Shown: in pieces, positions 13,638-26,200 of the stretch
Layout of the letters: the number at the start of each line of letters is the position of its first letter
Position numbering within the stretch: position 1 is the first letter of the stretch
NCBI GenBank assembly: GCA_037179385.1
Contig: CM074185.1
Location: forward strand, 9,667,371-9,731,370
Source: Holothuria scabra
Lineage: Eukaryota; Echinodermata; Holothuroidea; Aspidochirotida; Holothuriidae
DNA length: 64,000 nt
Reading direction: 5' to 3'
Position numbers and translations under genes: made by a program
The notes under the pieces: generated by a model
Database searches by the model: none
Seen by the model: the letters and a program-made list of their open reading frames with translations, nothing else
What the model was told of the DNA's origin: nothing

Positions 13638-14678
13638 CTGAAAAGTAAATCAAGACTACTTGCAATGAATCAGTATTTTATCTTAGGGAAGAGTGCATAT
13701 ATAGACTTCCATCATTTCAAATCACATGTCCCTCAATGATTAAGGGGTCGACATGGTGTCAAAATTGGTTGTTATAAGAGTCATAATAATGATGATTGAA
13801 GATGATGTGAACAATATAGGCCCCATTAAAACAGAAAGGGACAAGGGGGGGGGGGATTGCAATCTATTCTGTATAAAGGAATTTTAAATCAACCTATACC
13901 GATTACCAGTGGCATCAGCAGTGGCTCTTGTATACCCCCTTATGTAAAAAGTACATTGGGCAAAATGTGTAAGAACTTCACAAACACCTCTTGAAAGCAG
14001 CACTTTTTAGTAGTAAAAACAACAGCTGGGAAGTACCATTTTATGCAATCTGAAACACATTTCAGGCAAAGTGTTCTCTGTATGCGATGTGCTGGTCAAT
14101 AGTGGCACACGATATACAGTAGGAGCATTTTCTTTGGCCCACCACTTCAGCACTTTCCCTCTCCCAATGAAAAAGTTTAGTAATGCCACTGTCAATAACC
14201 GAGGACATAAATTTTGCTCGGGCACTAATTTTTATTGCATTTGGCATTTTATGTACACTCAACGTACAGATTCCCAGCCCGGTCTCACTGAAGACTTTAA
14301 AAATGGAGCTACTGCCATTGTGCTTGCAAAAGCAATGGAGTAGGAAAAACAAGCCTGTGAACCAAAACAGAAAAAAAGGTCAAGACTAGCTTGACTTGAA
14401 CTACTTGGTTGGAAACTTAACCCAGAAATAGCATTTATATGCCATTCTTGCCTAGATCTTGGGGAAAACAACTTTTAACACTGTATGTACAGGTACAGCA
14501 GCTATACTATGCTTAGCCTACCTTACGTACAGTACCCCTCATAGCCCAGGCCTCCATTTTTAAAACATTTAGTGTTGTCTTGGGGCAATCATTTCACTCA
14601 TTTTGGTTCAGAAGGAAATTTGGTTGTCCAAAATATTTTTCACTTAATTACAAAACAGAAGGCTATAATTATGTTCAT

Positions 14679-14969
14679 CAAGGGCGGATCCGGGGGGGGG
14701 GCAACTAGGGTCAACTGCCCCCCCATGACCAGTCTAGCCCCCCTCAATACAAGAAAAATGCACCCCCTGAGTCCTTAAAATAAAGTAAAAACTGCCCGAA
14801 AAGTAAAAAAAACAAAGGTCCCCAGAATTTCGAACCGTATAACTGCGGCAATGGGAGTTGGTCTGAGAAATGAGGTCGGTCAAATTCAAGAGTATGCGGC
14901 CCCTGTATGATGTTGGCGCCCCCTCTTTCAAACTGCCCCTCCTTCAGCTAGGGGCTGGATCCGCCCTTG
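14679..14969. mobile_element. hAT-type MITE, 291 bp, with 8-bp target duplication
   Basis: Inverted termini CAAGGGCGGATCC (13 bp, perfect) are flanked on both sides by the exact 8-bp duplication ATGTTCAT. This combination of 8-bp duplication and CA-starting termini is characteristic of the hAT superfamily. The interior is non-coding with G and C runs, so the element is non-autonomous. The exact duplication and perfect termini indicate recent insertion. Confidence 0.8.
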
Positions 14970-16039
14970 ATGTTCATGAGAGGAAACTCCCCTTAGCTCA
15001 TAATTTGAAAAATTTGAATTACCCAAGCAGAAAAAAGATAAATCCTGAGAGCTATCTCTGTGTTTGTGTTCAGTGTCATAAAAGAATACAATCACAATGC
15101 CTCTGTTGTGCTGGTCACTGGACATTTCCTAAGTAGCTTTATAGATCAATGCACACACAATACTGCATTGAAATTTTCTTACTCCATCTTTCCTGCCATG
15201 TGCCTGCTATGACGGGTACCAAATTTGAAAAGTAGCTAAGGGGCTTTTCCTAGCATGTTCATGTATTATTGGTCTTGAAGAATAAAAAGATGTGATGTTT
15301 GAGAGACAGGAACACTCCAAGTCTGAAATATGGTTATGAAACTATTATGGAAAAAGGTGAAAGAATTTATCAATCAGCAGTATACTTTTTCAGTCTGAGA
15401 GGAAAATGGTTGTCCATGGGACAACCAACCTGGTTGTCCGTATGGAATTTTTGTTGTCCCAGATATTCTGACAGCCATGAAAATTGATTCCTGTAGCCCA
15501 ACTGGTTACTGGTAGTAAGCCAACAGTACTTTGGCTTGAACTGAATGTAGAAAGCAGATTTCTTATTTCGCTTGTGAGGAGGGGGTTGTGGGGTGGTTGA
15601 GGGGAAGGAGATCAGCATCAGTTTTCAATTGCATACATGTACAACCAATTGTTGAATATTTGGTAATTATGCCAAATTGTATATATGAGCATATGAGCAG
15701 AATTCAAATTTTTATTGGAGGTGACCCCCAATGCCCCAGTGTATGGTTTGTTGACATTGTGTAAATTCCCCTCTTTCTCAAAATCCTTGATCTGCGACTG
15801 AGCCCAAAATCTGCAGATCCAGGTTTTCTTAGGCCACTGATGAAGGCCTACTGTAGTTAACTTTCTATACTATAGCATTGTTCCACACATGGGGGGAAAT
15901 TTATGATGTACGTACTTGAAAGCCTAGGCCTATAATGATATGGGGCCTTACCTTACATTAGGAAGGCAGTTGCCTTACAACTCTTTTTTACCACATACCT
16001 GGCAAACCACTACTGGCATTTGGATGGGAACCCTCATCA

Positions 16040-16300
16040 CCCTTATTGAATGCTTTCAATAAGCATTCATTATGCCTTCTGAATGTATCATTTAGCATTC
16101 GAAGGACTGTCAGTGAGTTGGAATGCTTATTTTCTTCCTCAAATGAAGTCTTCCTTGCATTCAAAATAAGCCTTCATAATTTCCTTTGAAGTCTACCAAA
16201 CCTTCAGTTACTGGTTGAATGCATTCATTAGTTTTTTAAAGTGTTGGAATGCATTCACACATGAATGATATATGAATGCTTATCAAAGCCTTCATTTCCT
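16040..16300. repeat. GAATGC/GCATTC-rich cluster
   Basis: About a dozen copies of GAATGC, GCATTC or close variants lie in both orientations within 260 bp (for example AATGCATTCA near the centre). There is no fixed period. This looks like a degenerate foldback or minisatellite-like block rather than coding sequence. Confidence 0.35.
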
Positions 16301-16406
16301 TTTTTTGCAATTCATATAACTAGTATCAATGCAGCTGGATGTCACTCAAGCATAAGCAAAGTTACAGAAATTAATTACTGGATAATGGCGCCTTGATCCT
16401 GCTCAC

Positions 16407-16462
16407 CTGATTGCACCAGATAATCTTCATTTATATTATACAGTAAATCCAATATGCTCAGG
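16407..16462 (-). CDS. Possible small coding exon (18 codons)
   Basis: The minus-strand segment ends at a strong donor (AATCAG|GTGAGC) and can start after a weaker acceptor (CTGTACTAAG). One frame is open (LSILDLLYNINEDYLVQS) and the others close. The splice phase does not chain cleanly to the 17-kb segment, so membership in the same gene is tentative. Confidence 0.25.
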
Positions 16463-17022
16463 CTTAGTACAGAACTGTTGTTCTCATCAAGTCTCTTTGG
16501 CAAATTACTGATCCAGCAAAGCTGAGCACTTACTCATTGTCAAGTGGACTGTAGGCTAATGAAGCACCTACAGTAGGATTATCTAAGTGATAGGGTATTG
16601 TAGGTCTATGCTTGATGACAAAGTTTTGAGAAGACAATATTGGGGAAAGTGCAAACTCCGCGCCAGGCCCTCTGAGAGATCATATGTGTAAACTATTTGG
16701 GGCATGTATATGAGCAAACTGAGGACATAGGCTAGTCACATTTTTCAAGAGTAGTGCGTCTTATTCTGGGGATAAGATTTTGATGAAGTGGTAAATGTAG
16801 TGCTGATCACTTCTGCTGTAACCTGTGCTAGCTCGTCAAAAGCTTTACTAGGCATATAGGCCTAGCTACTAATAAAATTGTCCTAACGTTAGGCCTATGC
16901 ATACTCTGTAGCTACTGTACATAAGCTAAACACGCGTGTGGGATGGGTATGTGGATCACTAACGAGACGGGAATCCTGTTTACTTTTTACTATCAGTAAC
17001 TGAACAAACACATTTCACTTAC

Positions 17023-17335
17023 CTTTAGCTTTGAGCATGATCTGTGAGATGATGTTTCGCAAAATCGCCGTTATAAACAAGAGACTTGTTATTCCCCAAC
17101 CAATCAACCTGCTTTTTCTGCGGCGATCTAGGCTAACGTTAGGTAGGGCCTATTCCGCGTGAGAATGAGAAAGGGAACTCCGTCTTTCGTTTGCTACTGT
17201 ATTTTTCTCGTTTGATTTCTCCTTCTCGTGACAACGTGTGCAAACGCTGTCCTTCGATTTTTTCTTTCTGAAGTTCTGAACAGGAAGACATTTTGCTGTC
17301 GTAAGACTAAGACTAGCCCCTTTCGCTTCGACCAA
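17023..17335 (-). CDS. Possible 5' exon with a membrane-segment-like reading frame
   Basis: The minus strand ends in an excellent donor (GCTAAAG|GTAAGTG). The frame into the donor contains a hydrophobic stretch after basic residues (RLIGWGITSLLFITAIL...), typical of a signal anchor. An in-frame TAG at 17150-17152 separates it from an upstream 61-codon frame starting at 17335. So either the first exon is untranslated there, a further splice exists, or this copy is broken. The local sequence is less AT-rich than its surroundings, which is compatible with a promoter-proximal exon. Product unknown. Confidence 0.25.
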
Positions 17336-17399
17336 TCTCTCAAGTTCAATGCAGGTTTCCCAGGCCAGTTCGTCTTTTAGAAATTCCCAAGATCACGTC

Positions 17400-18120
17400 T
17401 CGAATAACAACGTATAGCCTCTCAACGTTGAACTACAGTAATGATAGCCTAGCATCGCAGTCAAACTGATGATTAAAACACAAAACAATTAAGCCGGAAA
17501 TTTAATACAAATTAGCCACCTTGGCATTCTTATTAGAACTTATTCACATATTTCATAACTAATTAATAAGTGACTTAAAAAAGTAGAAAAAAAGAAACAA
17601 TCACACAATATTTCTTTTTTCAAAGTGGGAAGGAAAAGAATGATCGAGACGGTTCAAAATTCCCAAGATATTGGGAAAATTCCCAAGGGTCTCTCTGTTG
17701 TCACTGAGCAAGGTACTCACTTGTATCAGGAAAGCAATCCCTGCTACATACAAATTAACATAGATACTATACTACGCCTGTTAACGCTCACACAAACAAG
17801 CATACCGTATGTAGCAGTACGCTATCACACGCAATCGTATGAACTGTTATCATACGGTGTCTAAGGGCTACATCCGGGATTTTGGGTGGGATAACAATTT
17901 TTTTGAAGGCTGTCCAAATGTCGCCCCCGTTTCGCGCCACGATACTGTGTCTTTAAACAGAGAGTTGCAACAGAACTCCCGGATTTACAAAAATTACTGA
18001 AATGTTGTACGTTAAGCATTGCCAATCTGCTACTCGTTATTAAATTTGTAATAACAAGCTCCGATTTATTTTTCTAACTCCTTCGGAAGTTCGTAATTTC
18101 AGGCACGAAATTTCTCCATA
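17400..18120. other. No feature recognised
   Basis: This is AT-rich spacer between the putative minus-strand first exon and the start of the segmental duplication. Confidence 0.4.
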
Positions 18121-21100
18121 ATTTATAATTGTGAAGGGAGTTGTGTTTAACATTTTACTTGATAGTTAGTTTGTTAGTTAGTTAGAGTTAAGAATTGTTA
18201 CCATTCAAATATTAATTTAAGATGTTATGTGGTGTTTGTTTCTATGCAATGGGTTACAATGAAAAACAACCAAAACAAAATCCAGAAAAAATTATATCGT
18301 TATTAAATGCATTTTGAAATGCTGAACGAATTCTAGCCCATATTCCATATTGTGGCTTATCTGTCACGAATTGCGTTCGTTTCAACAAGTATCACTGAAA
18401 CATTACCTAAACTATGTTCACAAGCTTACCCAGGTAAATGAAGCATTCCTTCTCCATAATTTATAATATCAATATTATAAAAGTACAAAGCACATGACCA
18501 AGTGCTCTCTGAAAGCTCCGGGTTCTAGTGCGTACCAGATTGTCTGAAATGTGGTGCACAACAATGTTAAGGGAGAAGGTTTTGATACTGAAAGAAACAA
18601 ATGAACGGTTGATTTTTAACTTACTTGCGCCATCGTGTAAAATTGTGCTTGCAGTTCCACACTTTCCGGCTAATCAATGTTTCTCTCATCTACTATCCGA
18701 TATGAATGCACTCTTGTAAGTTTTCAGTCACACCAGGGAGTTGCAACAGACCAGGAATCATGTAAGCGCCTGTTCTTAAGCCATGCACCTCTGACACCTA
18801 ACAGGAGAATTGCACAGAAAGAGCTTCAACCTGAAAAAGGGCGGACACAGGCGTTTCAAAATTTTTCCAGTTGCTAAACTGTCAAACGTCGCTTGGTCTT
18901 ATCTTATTATGTAGCTTTTCAAATTCTAGTGGGAAACTCTCAGAGTGACATCGACTTTAATTTCTTGACTTTAACCGACAGAAGTGTCTTTTCGCAAAAG
19001 GTGAGCTTTCAATGTTACTTACCTTTCTTCAAAGGAAGGATCATCTTTCAAGTAACAGATTACCTGGATGATATTCTATTATTAGGTTTGGAATTTCCAG
19101 TGTGAGGCATCGGCAATGTTTCATGAATGTTATGTACCATTATCACTAAGTCATTGCCATAGCTGGACTAGTATTCAAAGATCTCAGCTACAAATAAAAG
19201 GGAGGCTTGCCTAAATATCTTAAAATTGATAATTTATCTTTTTATTGACTACTGACTAAAAGTTGAAGATGGCAGTTTCGATGTCAAAGGTGAGTTCATT
19301 TCTTTTCAGTGATGCTATTATCTGTTAAAGTTTAAGCAGCGAGTTGCTAGAGAAAGAGAAACAGCACACTATAGTCTCCTTGAGACAACGTTCGTTTCCG
19401 ACGGTAACCTTGCTTTTATCCACCAAATTCTTATCCCAATGTAAACAGCAGCATTTTTCCACATATTAGTTTGGAAAATATGTTTCCTAATGTGTAACAA
19501 AATTATATAAATTTGAGGGAAAAATATAGACTTGAACAATGCTTCCGTCCAATGAAGAACTTAGCGCAATAGAAACATATAATTATTTCAAACGTTTGTT
19601 CACATTCGTTCTTTAGAAATTCCTATTGTAAGCTTGGCCTTTGGTGAAAAAAAACCTCCCGATCAAAGGATATGCAGACAATGCCTTTGTTTAGGGATTA
19701 CATGGAAAAGTATGGAAAATATCGTTATTAAAAGGACTTAGTCACAAGTCATTTAACGATAGAAACAAAGGGACCTGTCAATCAAATAGTGATACCTCAA
19801 AAGATATTGTCTGTTTCAAGTGCATTTTGTCTGAAAAAATTGTTCGTTGTATCTCCTTTTTACAGAAGCGTATTGTTTTTATATAAAAACTGGTCAATGT
19901 TAACCTTAAAGCAGTGTACTGACTGGGAGTTAACTACTCATTCTGGCAGACAATTCCACCCCTTGTCAACTCAATCAGAGAAACTGAACTTCCTAATACC
20001 AAGCGCTAGTCTCTAGACGTGAGCTGTCGACGGTTCGGTGCTAGTTGTAAACTAAAAATGTGTATATAACACATGTGCCGAGCAGCCTTTGTGCAATTCG
20101 TACTCACAAGCATGATCTAACATACCCAAGTTTTTTCGTACGTACGAAAATATTTTTTAACGTACGAAAGATTTTCGAACGTTCCAAAAGTTGGTTGTAC
20201 AGTGTCAGCACTGTACAACACTCTACATCATTAGTTTTACATAGGAAACAAGTTGATCTAGAAACATTTTCATTTTAAAGGGCTATATCTTGAGAACCGT
20301 GAAAGATACTGGAATAATTCCAACCGATTTTTCTAAAGAAAAGTTCACCTCATAATTGCCGGGTAAAGTCAGGGCGTTTTGCTTACATGTTATCCTACTT
20401 TTAAAAAAATTAATTGTAAACAAAATTGAGAAGAAAACATTTCTTGATAAAAGGCATGTTAGGCTATTGGTTCGTGCAAGTCACTATCACGTTTAAGCCG
20501 GCCAGGATTTGCAATAGTGATGACTGACACACGTTCATTAAGTACATGCTAAGATAGAGGCACCTATGGCGGTAAAGGTCATTTTATCATGGCTGGGATG
20601 TCGATGCTAATTACCGCCCAGGCAGTCGGTAATACTTCTGTTGGTGAGACGTTGTAATTTCTGTTATATGATCTTTCTCATAATTCTCATATTCATGATT
20701 TTAATATTTCAGAGCGTTGATAACCTTCAACTGAGCGTATGTTGTTCTATCTGTCATGAGCCATGGACACGTCCCAAGACACTGCCTTGTGATCACATAT
20801 TTTGTGAAGAATGTCTAGAGGAAGTCATTAAAAACAGAAAACCTGCCAATAGCTGCCTTTTCAGTTGTCCGTTGTGCCGCAAATTTCACCTTATACCCAC
20901 GGAAGGTGTTCGTGAATCTTGGAAGACCTCCAGAGCATTGGAAGAGTTAGCTGATGGGTTTCGAAGCATGCAGGGTTCGAATTCCCTTTCCGACTTCTCA
21001 ACACCCGACGCTGTACCGGAGAAGTCTTTCATAAGGAAATCTCCATCACGAAAAGTATTAATAGGACAAACGTATAGTATTAACGTCCAATTGTGCGACA

Positions 21101-24100
21101 AAGATGGCAATCGAATATCAGCAAAATCAAGCGGATGCGACATCAAGGCATATGTAGATTTGAAACCAACAAATTTGGGCAACGAACGGAGAGAACTTGA
21201 GACGACAGTGACAAAACAAGGAAACGTCTTCATCGCGTATAAGACACAGACTTGTGGATTACACGAATTTGCCATTCTTTTAGACGATACATCAATTAAG
21301 GGTTCCCCGTTGGAAATTTCGGTGGTTCCCCGTGGAATATTTGGTTGTGAGGTCAGGGGCCCTTTACAAGGTCCCCGTGACGTAGTTTTCTACCAAGGTC
21401 ACTTCCTCGTCGCCGATGTCATAGCCAGAGCCGTCTACCTTGTCGACCAAACTGGACAACAACTTCAGTGCTTAAAGGTGCCAAAGAAAATGGCAAAAGA
21501 CTTTTTCCCAATGGCAATAGCCACATTTCATGAAAAGGTATTTGTGGTCGATATTAATCACAGTTGTGTTCATGTATACGAAAATCTCGATAATGTTCCC
21601 AAGCAATTTGGGGATAAACAGCTTCTAAGACCAACAGGAATAGCAGTTTGTGGTGAGAGAGGTGATATTTTTATAGTCGACAATGAACGTAAACTAATCG
21701 TTGTTTACAGCAAAGATTACCAATACATCAAGACTATTAACTATCAGGCTAGAAATAGAGAGGATGCACTGTGTAACCCTCAGATGGTGGTAATAAACAA
21801 GAGTGGCGATCTGCTGTACGTAGCAGATCACGGAGAACGAGGAGTGGAAAATTCAATCAAGGTGATCAATGTGATGGAAGATAAACTTGAAAGAAAGATA
21901 GGGGTGAGAGTTGGTAAAATTCAGGCTACGCCAAACGGCATTACCTTTGATTCAAACGGTAATATCTATGTTTCTGTTTTCTTTCAAGAGTTTTTGAAGA
22001 AGCTGGGAGATGGCAAACTAGATAGAACGCCCCGCGTCACTGGTGGAATCAACGTGTACAGTAGCTTAGGTCAGTTTCTGGGGCACTTTGGTGTCGAACT
22101 AGATAGACCAAACGGCTTAGCCATCCTTCCTCCTTCTTCTACATCTGCGTCGATTGCATATGTTGCTGATGGGTCAAGCAGAGGTCCCAGGGGTTCGCTA
22201 AAGGGATTTATCATCTGAAAAGTGTTTGATGGAATTTACAACAAATTTATTTCCTAAATTTGCCAACTTTTCTTCCCCTCATTGGCATTGCATGGGGTGA
22301 GCTGGGAACACGATGTACAGGGGCTCGAAGGTACAGGGGCCCAACAATCTAGAGATGTTGTTTGCGAGCTCGAACCTGTATATTATGCCCTCCTGGGAAG
22401 ATTTGGTGAATTAGAAAATGAGTTTTGGGTCCTATCGGTTGCCCATCTATAGGCTCCGACAGACTTGCTAGGATGCTGCTTACCACCTAATCACAACCAC
22501 AGCAGCAAATTCTTATGATAACATCGCTAACACCCTAGCAAGGCCATAACGGAACATTTTGGCCCAAAACGATCATTGCATTTTCACTGCTTGCTGCATC
22601 ACGACAACCTTTTTTGTGGTTTCTACGCTTGATCGCACACACCACGGCAGCTCCGTATTCCCCATTGTAATTAAATCCTATTAAGTCCATTTGAGAGCAG
22701 TATGAAAATTTCTATTTTTTACTCAATATTTAATGTAAAACTGTTTAGAGTATTCGTTTCTAGGCCCACTGCACAACACTTTATATATCTTTCGTAAAAT
22801 ATAATTTGTTTATGTATTTGGAATCTCAATGCATCCCGCACATGATATTTTAAAGATATAGTTTAACCCCCTAACATTTTGCAATGGTACGTGCCAAATT
22901 CCCACGCCTTCACTGCCATTCAATGCATTTTGAGGAATCCTAAATTTCCCCCGATTTTTCTACTGTCAATCCAGTTTTTCGAATCAAGAAATTAACGATT
23001 TCATTAAGGACAAATTCCTCAGTCTGATGACTTTTTCTTAAGGAAAATGGTTAAGGCTAAAATCGGATAAGGGCACTGAAAATGAAAAGCATTTCTCTAG
23101 GTCTGTGCAAGCGAAACGGCGTCAGTTTGAATGACTGTCTGTGACGTCACAGGATCGTTGACCAATTCGGACAAGGAACAAAGCAACGGCCCGATTCCCA
23201 AACCAAGATTTTATTATATTTTTGAAAAAGGCGTAATGTTCCCTTTAGTCAAAGTGGATGATACTTGAGCACGATGAAGATGAATATTCATACTTTTAGC
23301 ACACGCTTGATCTAGATTTTTAGGACGATTCTTAAGTGGAGGAAAACCGTTCAAAAACGTGCTCTTTGGAAGAATCTCCATTGAAAAACATCGAGAATTA
23401 TATTTTTCATTGAAAATTGGCGTGCCCTTCCACCCATTTTATCGAGATAATAGTTACATGGATAGAAAGAAAACATTCTAAGCTTTCAATACCCGTTTGA
23501 ACTAGATTGGTACCTCCCGATTTGATCATTTGAGAGACCAAAATGTAACAATAACAACACCTGAGACACACAGTTAAGGAGACGGCTCTGCTGGAATGGT
23601 CACGATGTTCCGTTATGGGCCATGGAATTCCAGGTAAAACGGGTAGAGGCAAATGAATTGATGCAAACTGCTTTCAGAAAAAAAAATGTTTCTTGAAACC
23701 CGCCTATTTGGCACAAACAATCTACAAACGGTTTTATTGTTTTTTCTGAAAGTTGCAAAACTACACTCACGACAGGAAGCATTTATTACAGATACTAGTG
23801 GGCCTTGATGGCAACGGCTTTCCTTGCGTCGTAAAGTTCTTGAGACTTTTATGTCATGCCTAAAACGAACATCGTTAGAACTTGAAGATGACTGACAAAT
23901 GAGATCCATTAATTTGCTTTCAGACGGACCCAATCGAATCTATTCATTTTCTCCTCCAGCTGCTAAAACTAGCTTATTTTGAACTTTATTTCCGAAAAAA
24001 GAGAAAGCATGGGTAAGAAGGTATTGAAAGCTACCTGGAAAAAAATTAATGAGAGCAAAAGGGTATCGAAACTCTTGGAAGACATAGACGTGCAGTTGGA

Positions 24101-26200
24101 CTTTTACTCGGATGGCATAAGAAAAGAAAAGAAAAAAATATTCCAGATTTGGTCCTCCAAACTTTGTCGCAATACAATTTCAGTAATTTAATATATTGAA
24201 CTTGAGAGATTGGTTCAGTAGCATGAGATTACACCGTTTGAAGGGTACAACAAACGATGTTGCTTTCTATTCCCTGCATCGGCGTTTAAATTGTCAATGA
24301 ATTAAACGCAATGTAAAATGAATCTGCCGCAATGGCATCACAGATTTTTACCATAATGCACCATATGTCTCAAGAAAAGTGCATTACTTTGAAGATGAGT
24401 CTTCTGATCGAACGCTATGTGTTACTGATATGCAGTTTTCCTTGCCCCTTTTTGGGCAGAAATGGATTTCACATTTTAAAGTCAATAAATTGTTTGTTTT
24501 TTTATTGAAAAATATTTTTGTGAATGTCGAGTGGAAAGTATTGTGAAGATTTGAAAGAATAGTCCAGAGTCAATTTCTTTTGACATGTTAAAAGAGGAAA
24601 ATTTTCATGATTCATCCATGTTCGGTTCTCTAGATGTTAGCAATCAATAAGACAATATTCTACATATAATAAACTTGAAGCAAACAGGCGTGATGTCATG
24701 GATTCACAATGGTGGCCAATGTTTTGTTTTGCTTATGTAATGTATCACAAATTTTACGCAATAAACTCCCGCCCGATAAATTTTTACCATAGGGGCATGC
24801 TGAGCAATGAAAATTTTAAAACTTTATCTGCCTCAGGGGCAAGACCCATTCCTAATAAATTTAAGGTCAAACTAATAGCATGAAAAATAAAGAAGAACAA
24901 AACATTGGCCAATAATGTGAATCCGTGACATCACACCTGCTTGTTTCAAGTTCATCTTTGATAGGAGAAGTGTTAATTTCAATGACCAATATTTCGACAA
25001 CCGAACTTTCCCCCAAAAAGCTTATAATATGTTCCTCTTTAATATATCAAAAATAAATTTGGCTCCGGACGTTTCTTTTTACATTACGAGCCCCAATGCA
25101 AAATACACCGAGTGTTTGTACATATGTGAATACCTATATAATAACAACTTTTACTTCCAAAGTTTAATGAAATCACAAATACGGTCATGTTTGCAATGTA
25201 CAACTTTTCGACATTACTAATCTGAAATTCAAAATTAAAATTAATTTTTTAAGTAGTGGCATAAACTTAACCTCGTTATTCCATTGCTTGGTAGTAGTTA
25301 GTTCAACATACCCTAGCCATATCGTTGAAGGTCGTGCCTCACAATTATGTGTTGACATATAGAAAACCAGGAAAGACTTTCTTAACGGCGTATCATGCCT
25401 CATGGAGGACGCTTCATGAAGGAAACAAACGGATATTTGTTTAAGTGTTATTGAAACTAGATGATGGACAAGGGTACGTGCCCAAAAACTATTATGATGA
25501 GATGTTTTGAGCGATGTGCACACTTTGCAGTATGTATAATATTAAAATTAAAGATATTTAACAGTTATATACATTGTTTGAAATAAGAGTTGTTTTGTGA
25601 ATATCAAATTTCTTTCTAATTACTTTAGGTTAAACTCGTGAACGTATCGTCTTCTACATTTGATTTGTTTGTACATTTGTGTTTGACATGGCTATAGTAC
25701 AATCAGAAATGTTTTAAACCCATTCTGGTTTGCACAGGTCAAGAAAAAGGTACAAAATGAAACAAATTGCACGGCTTCCACTAGCTTATCAAAGCAAATA
25801 TGGAAGGAATTTAAACACTGTCCTATATTATGTATCTTTCATGAAGAATTTGCAGGCGGGGTGAGGTCAAGATGAAAACTCTGCCCAGCCTATCGTCCAT
25901 CGCGTTCTCATCTACGGTAAAGGCAAATAGACTTCACAAGTCGATCAAGAGAACAAATTGAATACCGTCAACGTGAGATTCTTTGGCTAGAGAATAAACA
26001 TAACCTGGGAGGGTTTGAAAGGGGGAAAGAAAGACATACAGTGTCGCCTACATGGAGTTAGTTTTTCAGCAAACATAAGAACGTTTCAGAAACGTTACTG
26101 GTTTTGTTTAAAAATTTCACCGGAATATGTTTGAGGAACCCTATTTTGTGGACTTTTGATACGTTTTTCAAACATATTTTTTCGTACAAAAGGTCTTAAG
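18120..26200. repeat. Segmental duplication, unit A (~8.1 kb)
   Basis: This unit is collinear with unit B at about 28.16-34.69 kb. Matching anchors include the TTAG-repeat block and the following TACCATTCAAAT, the promoter-proximal segments, both exons of the RING-NHL gene, the region around 23.8-24.2 kb, and the 3' edge ending near TTTTTCGTACAA. Unit A is longer, partly because its intron is 1,423 bp against 563 bp. Boundaries are by eye and uncertain by tens of bases. Confidence 0.75.
19269..22218 (+). CDS. RING-filamin-NHL protein, paralogue 1 (TRIM-NHL-like E3 ligase)
   Basis: Two exons. Exon 1 (19269-19289, seven codons, MAVSMSK) ends at a strong donor (AAAG|GTGAGT). Exon 2 (20713-22218) starts after TTTAATATTTCAG, and the join is phase 0, giving 508 residues. 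A C3HC4 RING occupies about 18-62 (C18, C21, C33, H35, C38, C41, C59, C62). A filamin-type immunoglobulin-like domain is at about 113-215. Six NHL-type propeller blades fill the rest (for example FLVADVIARAVYLVD and GDIFIVDNERKLIVVY). By family knowledge such proteins are RING ubiquitin ligases whose propeller binds RNA or protein. Unlike canonical TRIM-NHL proteins there is no visible B-box or coiled coil. The exon-2 frame extends upstream to 20641 into hydrophobic codons, but the shared splice structure of the three paralogues argues that this is intron. Confidence 0.85.

Noticed and set aside
14062..14471. Overlapping frames of about 70-96 codons on both strands
   Set aside because: Four mutually overlapping frames, none with domains or splice-site support. 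At most one could be real and nothing selects it.
20641..20712. In-frame hydrophobic N-terminal extension of paralogue 1 (resembling a signal anchor)
   Set aside because: The three paralogues share an AG acceptor exactly before S(V/I)(D/E)NLQ, and two have a matching seven-codon first exon in phase 0. The hydrophobic codons are the pyrimidine-rich intron end read as protein, and they are not conserved in paralogue 2.
20886..21275. Antisense open frames within the RING-NHL exons (also 30209-30556)
   Set aside because: They are conserved only because the sense strand is conserved, and they have no recognisable domain or start context.
23979..24191. Lysine-rich 70-codon frame with a faint death-fold-like look (KIFQIWSSKLCRN)
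   Set aside because: The corresponding segment in duplication unit B is broken by stops and indels, so there is no evidence of coding constraint, and the resemblance is too weak.
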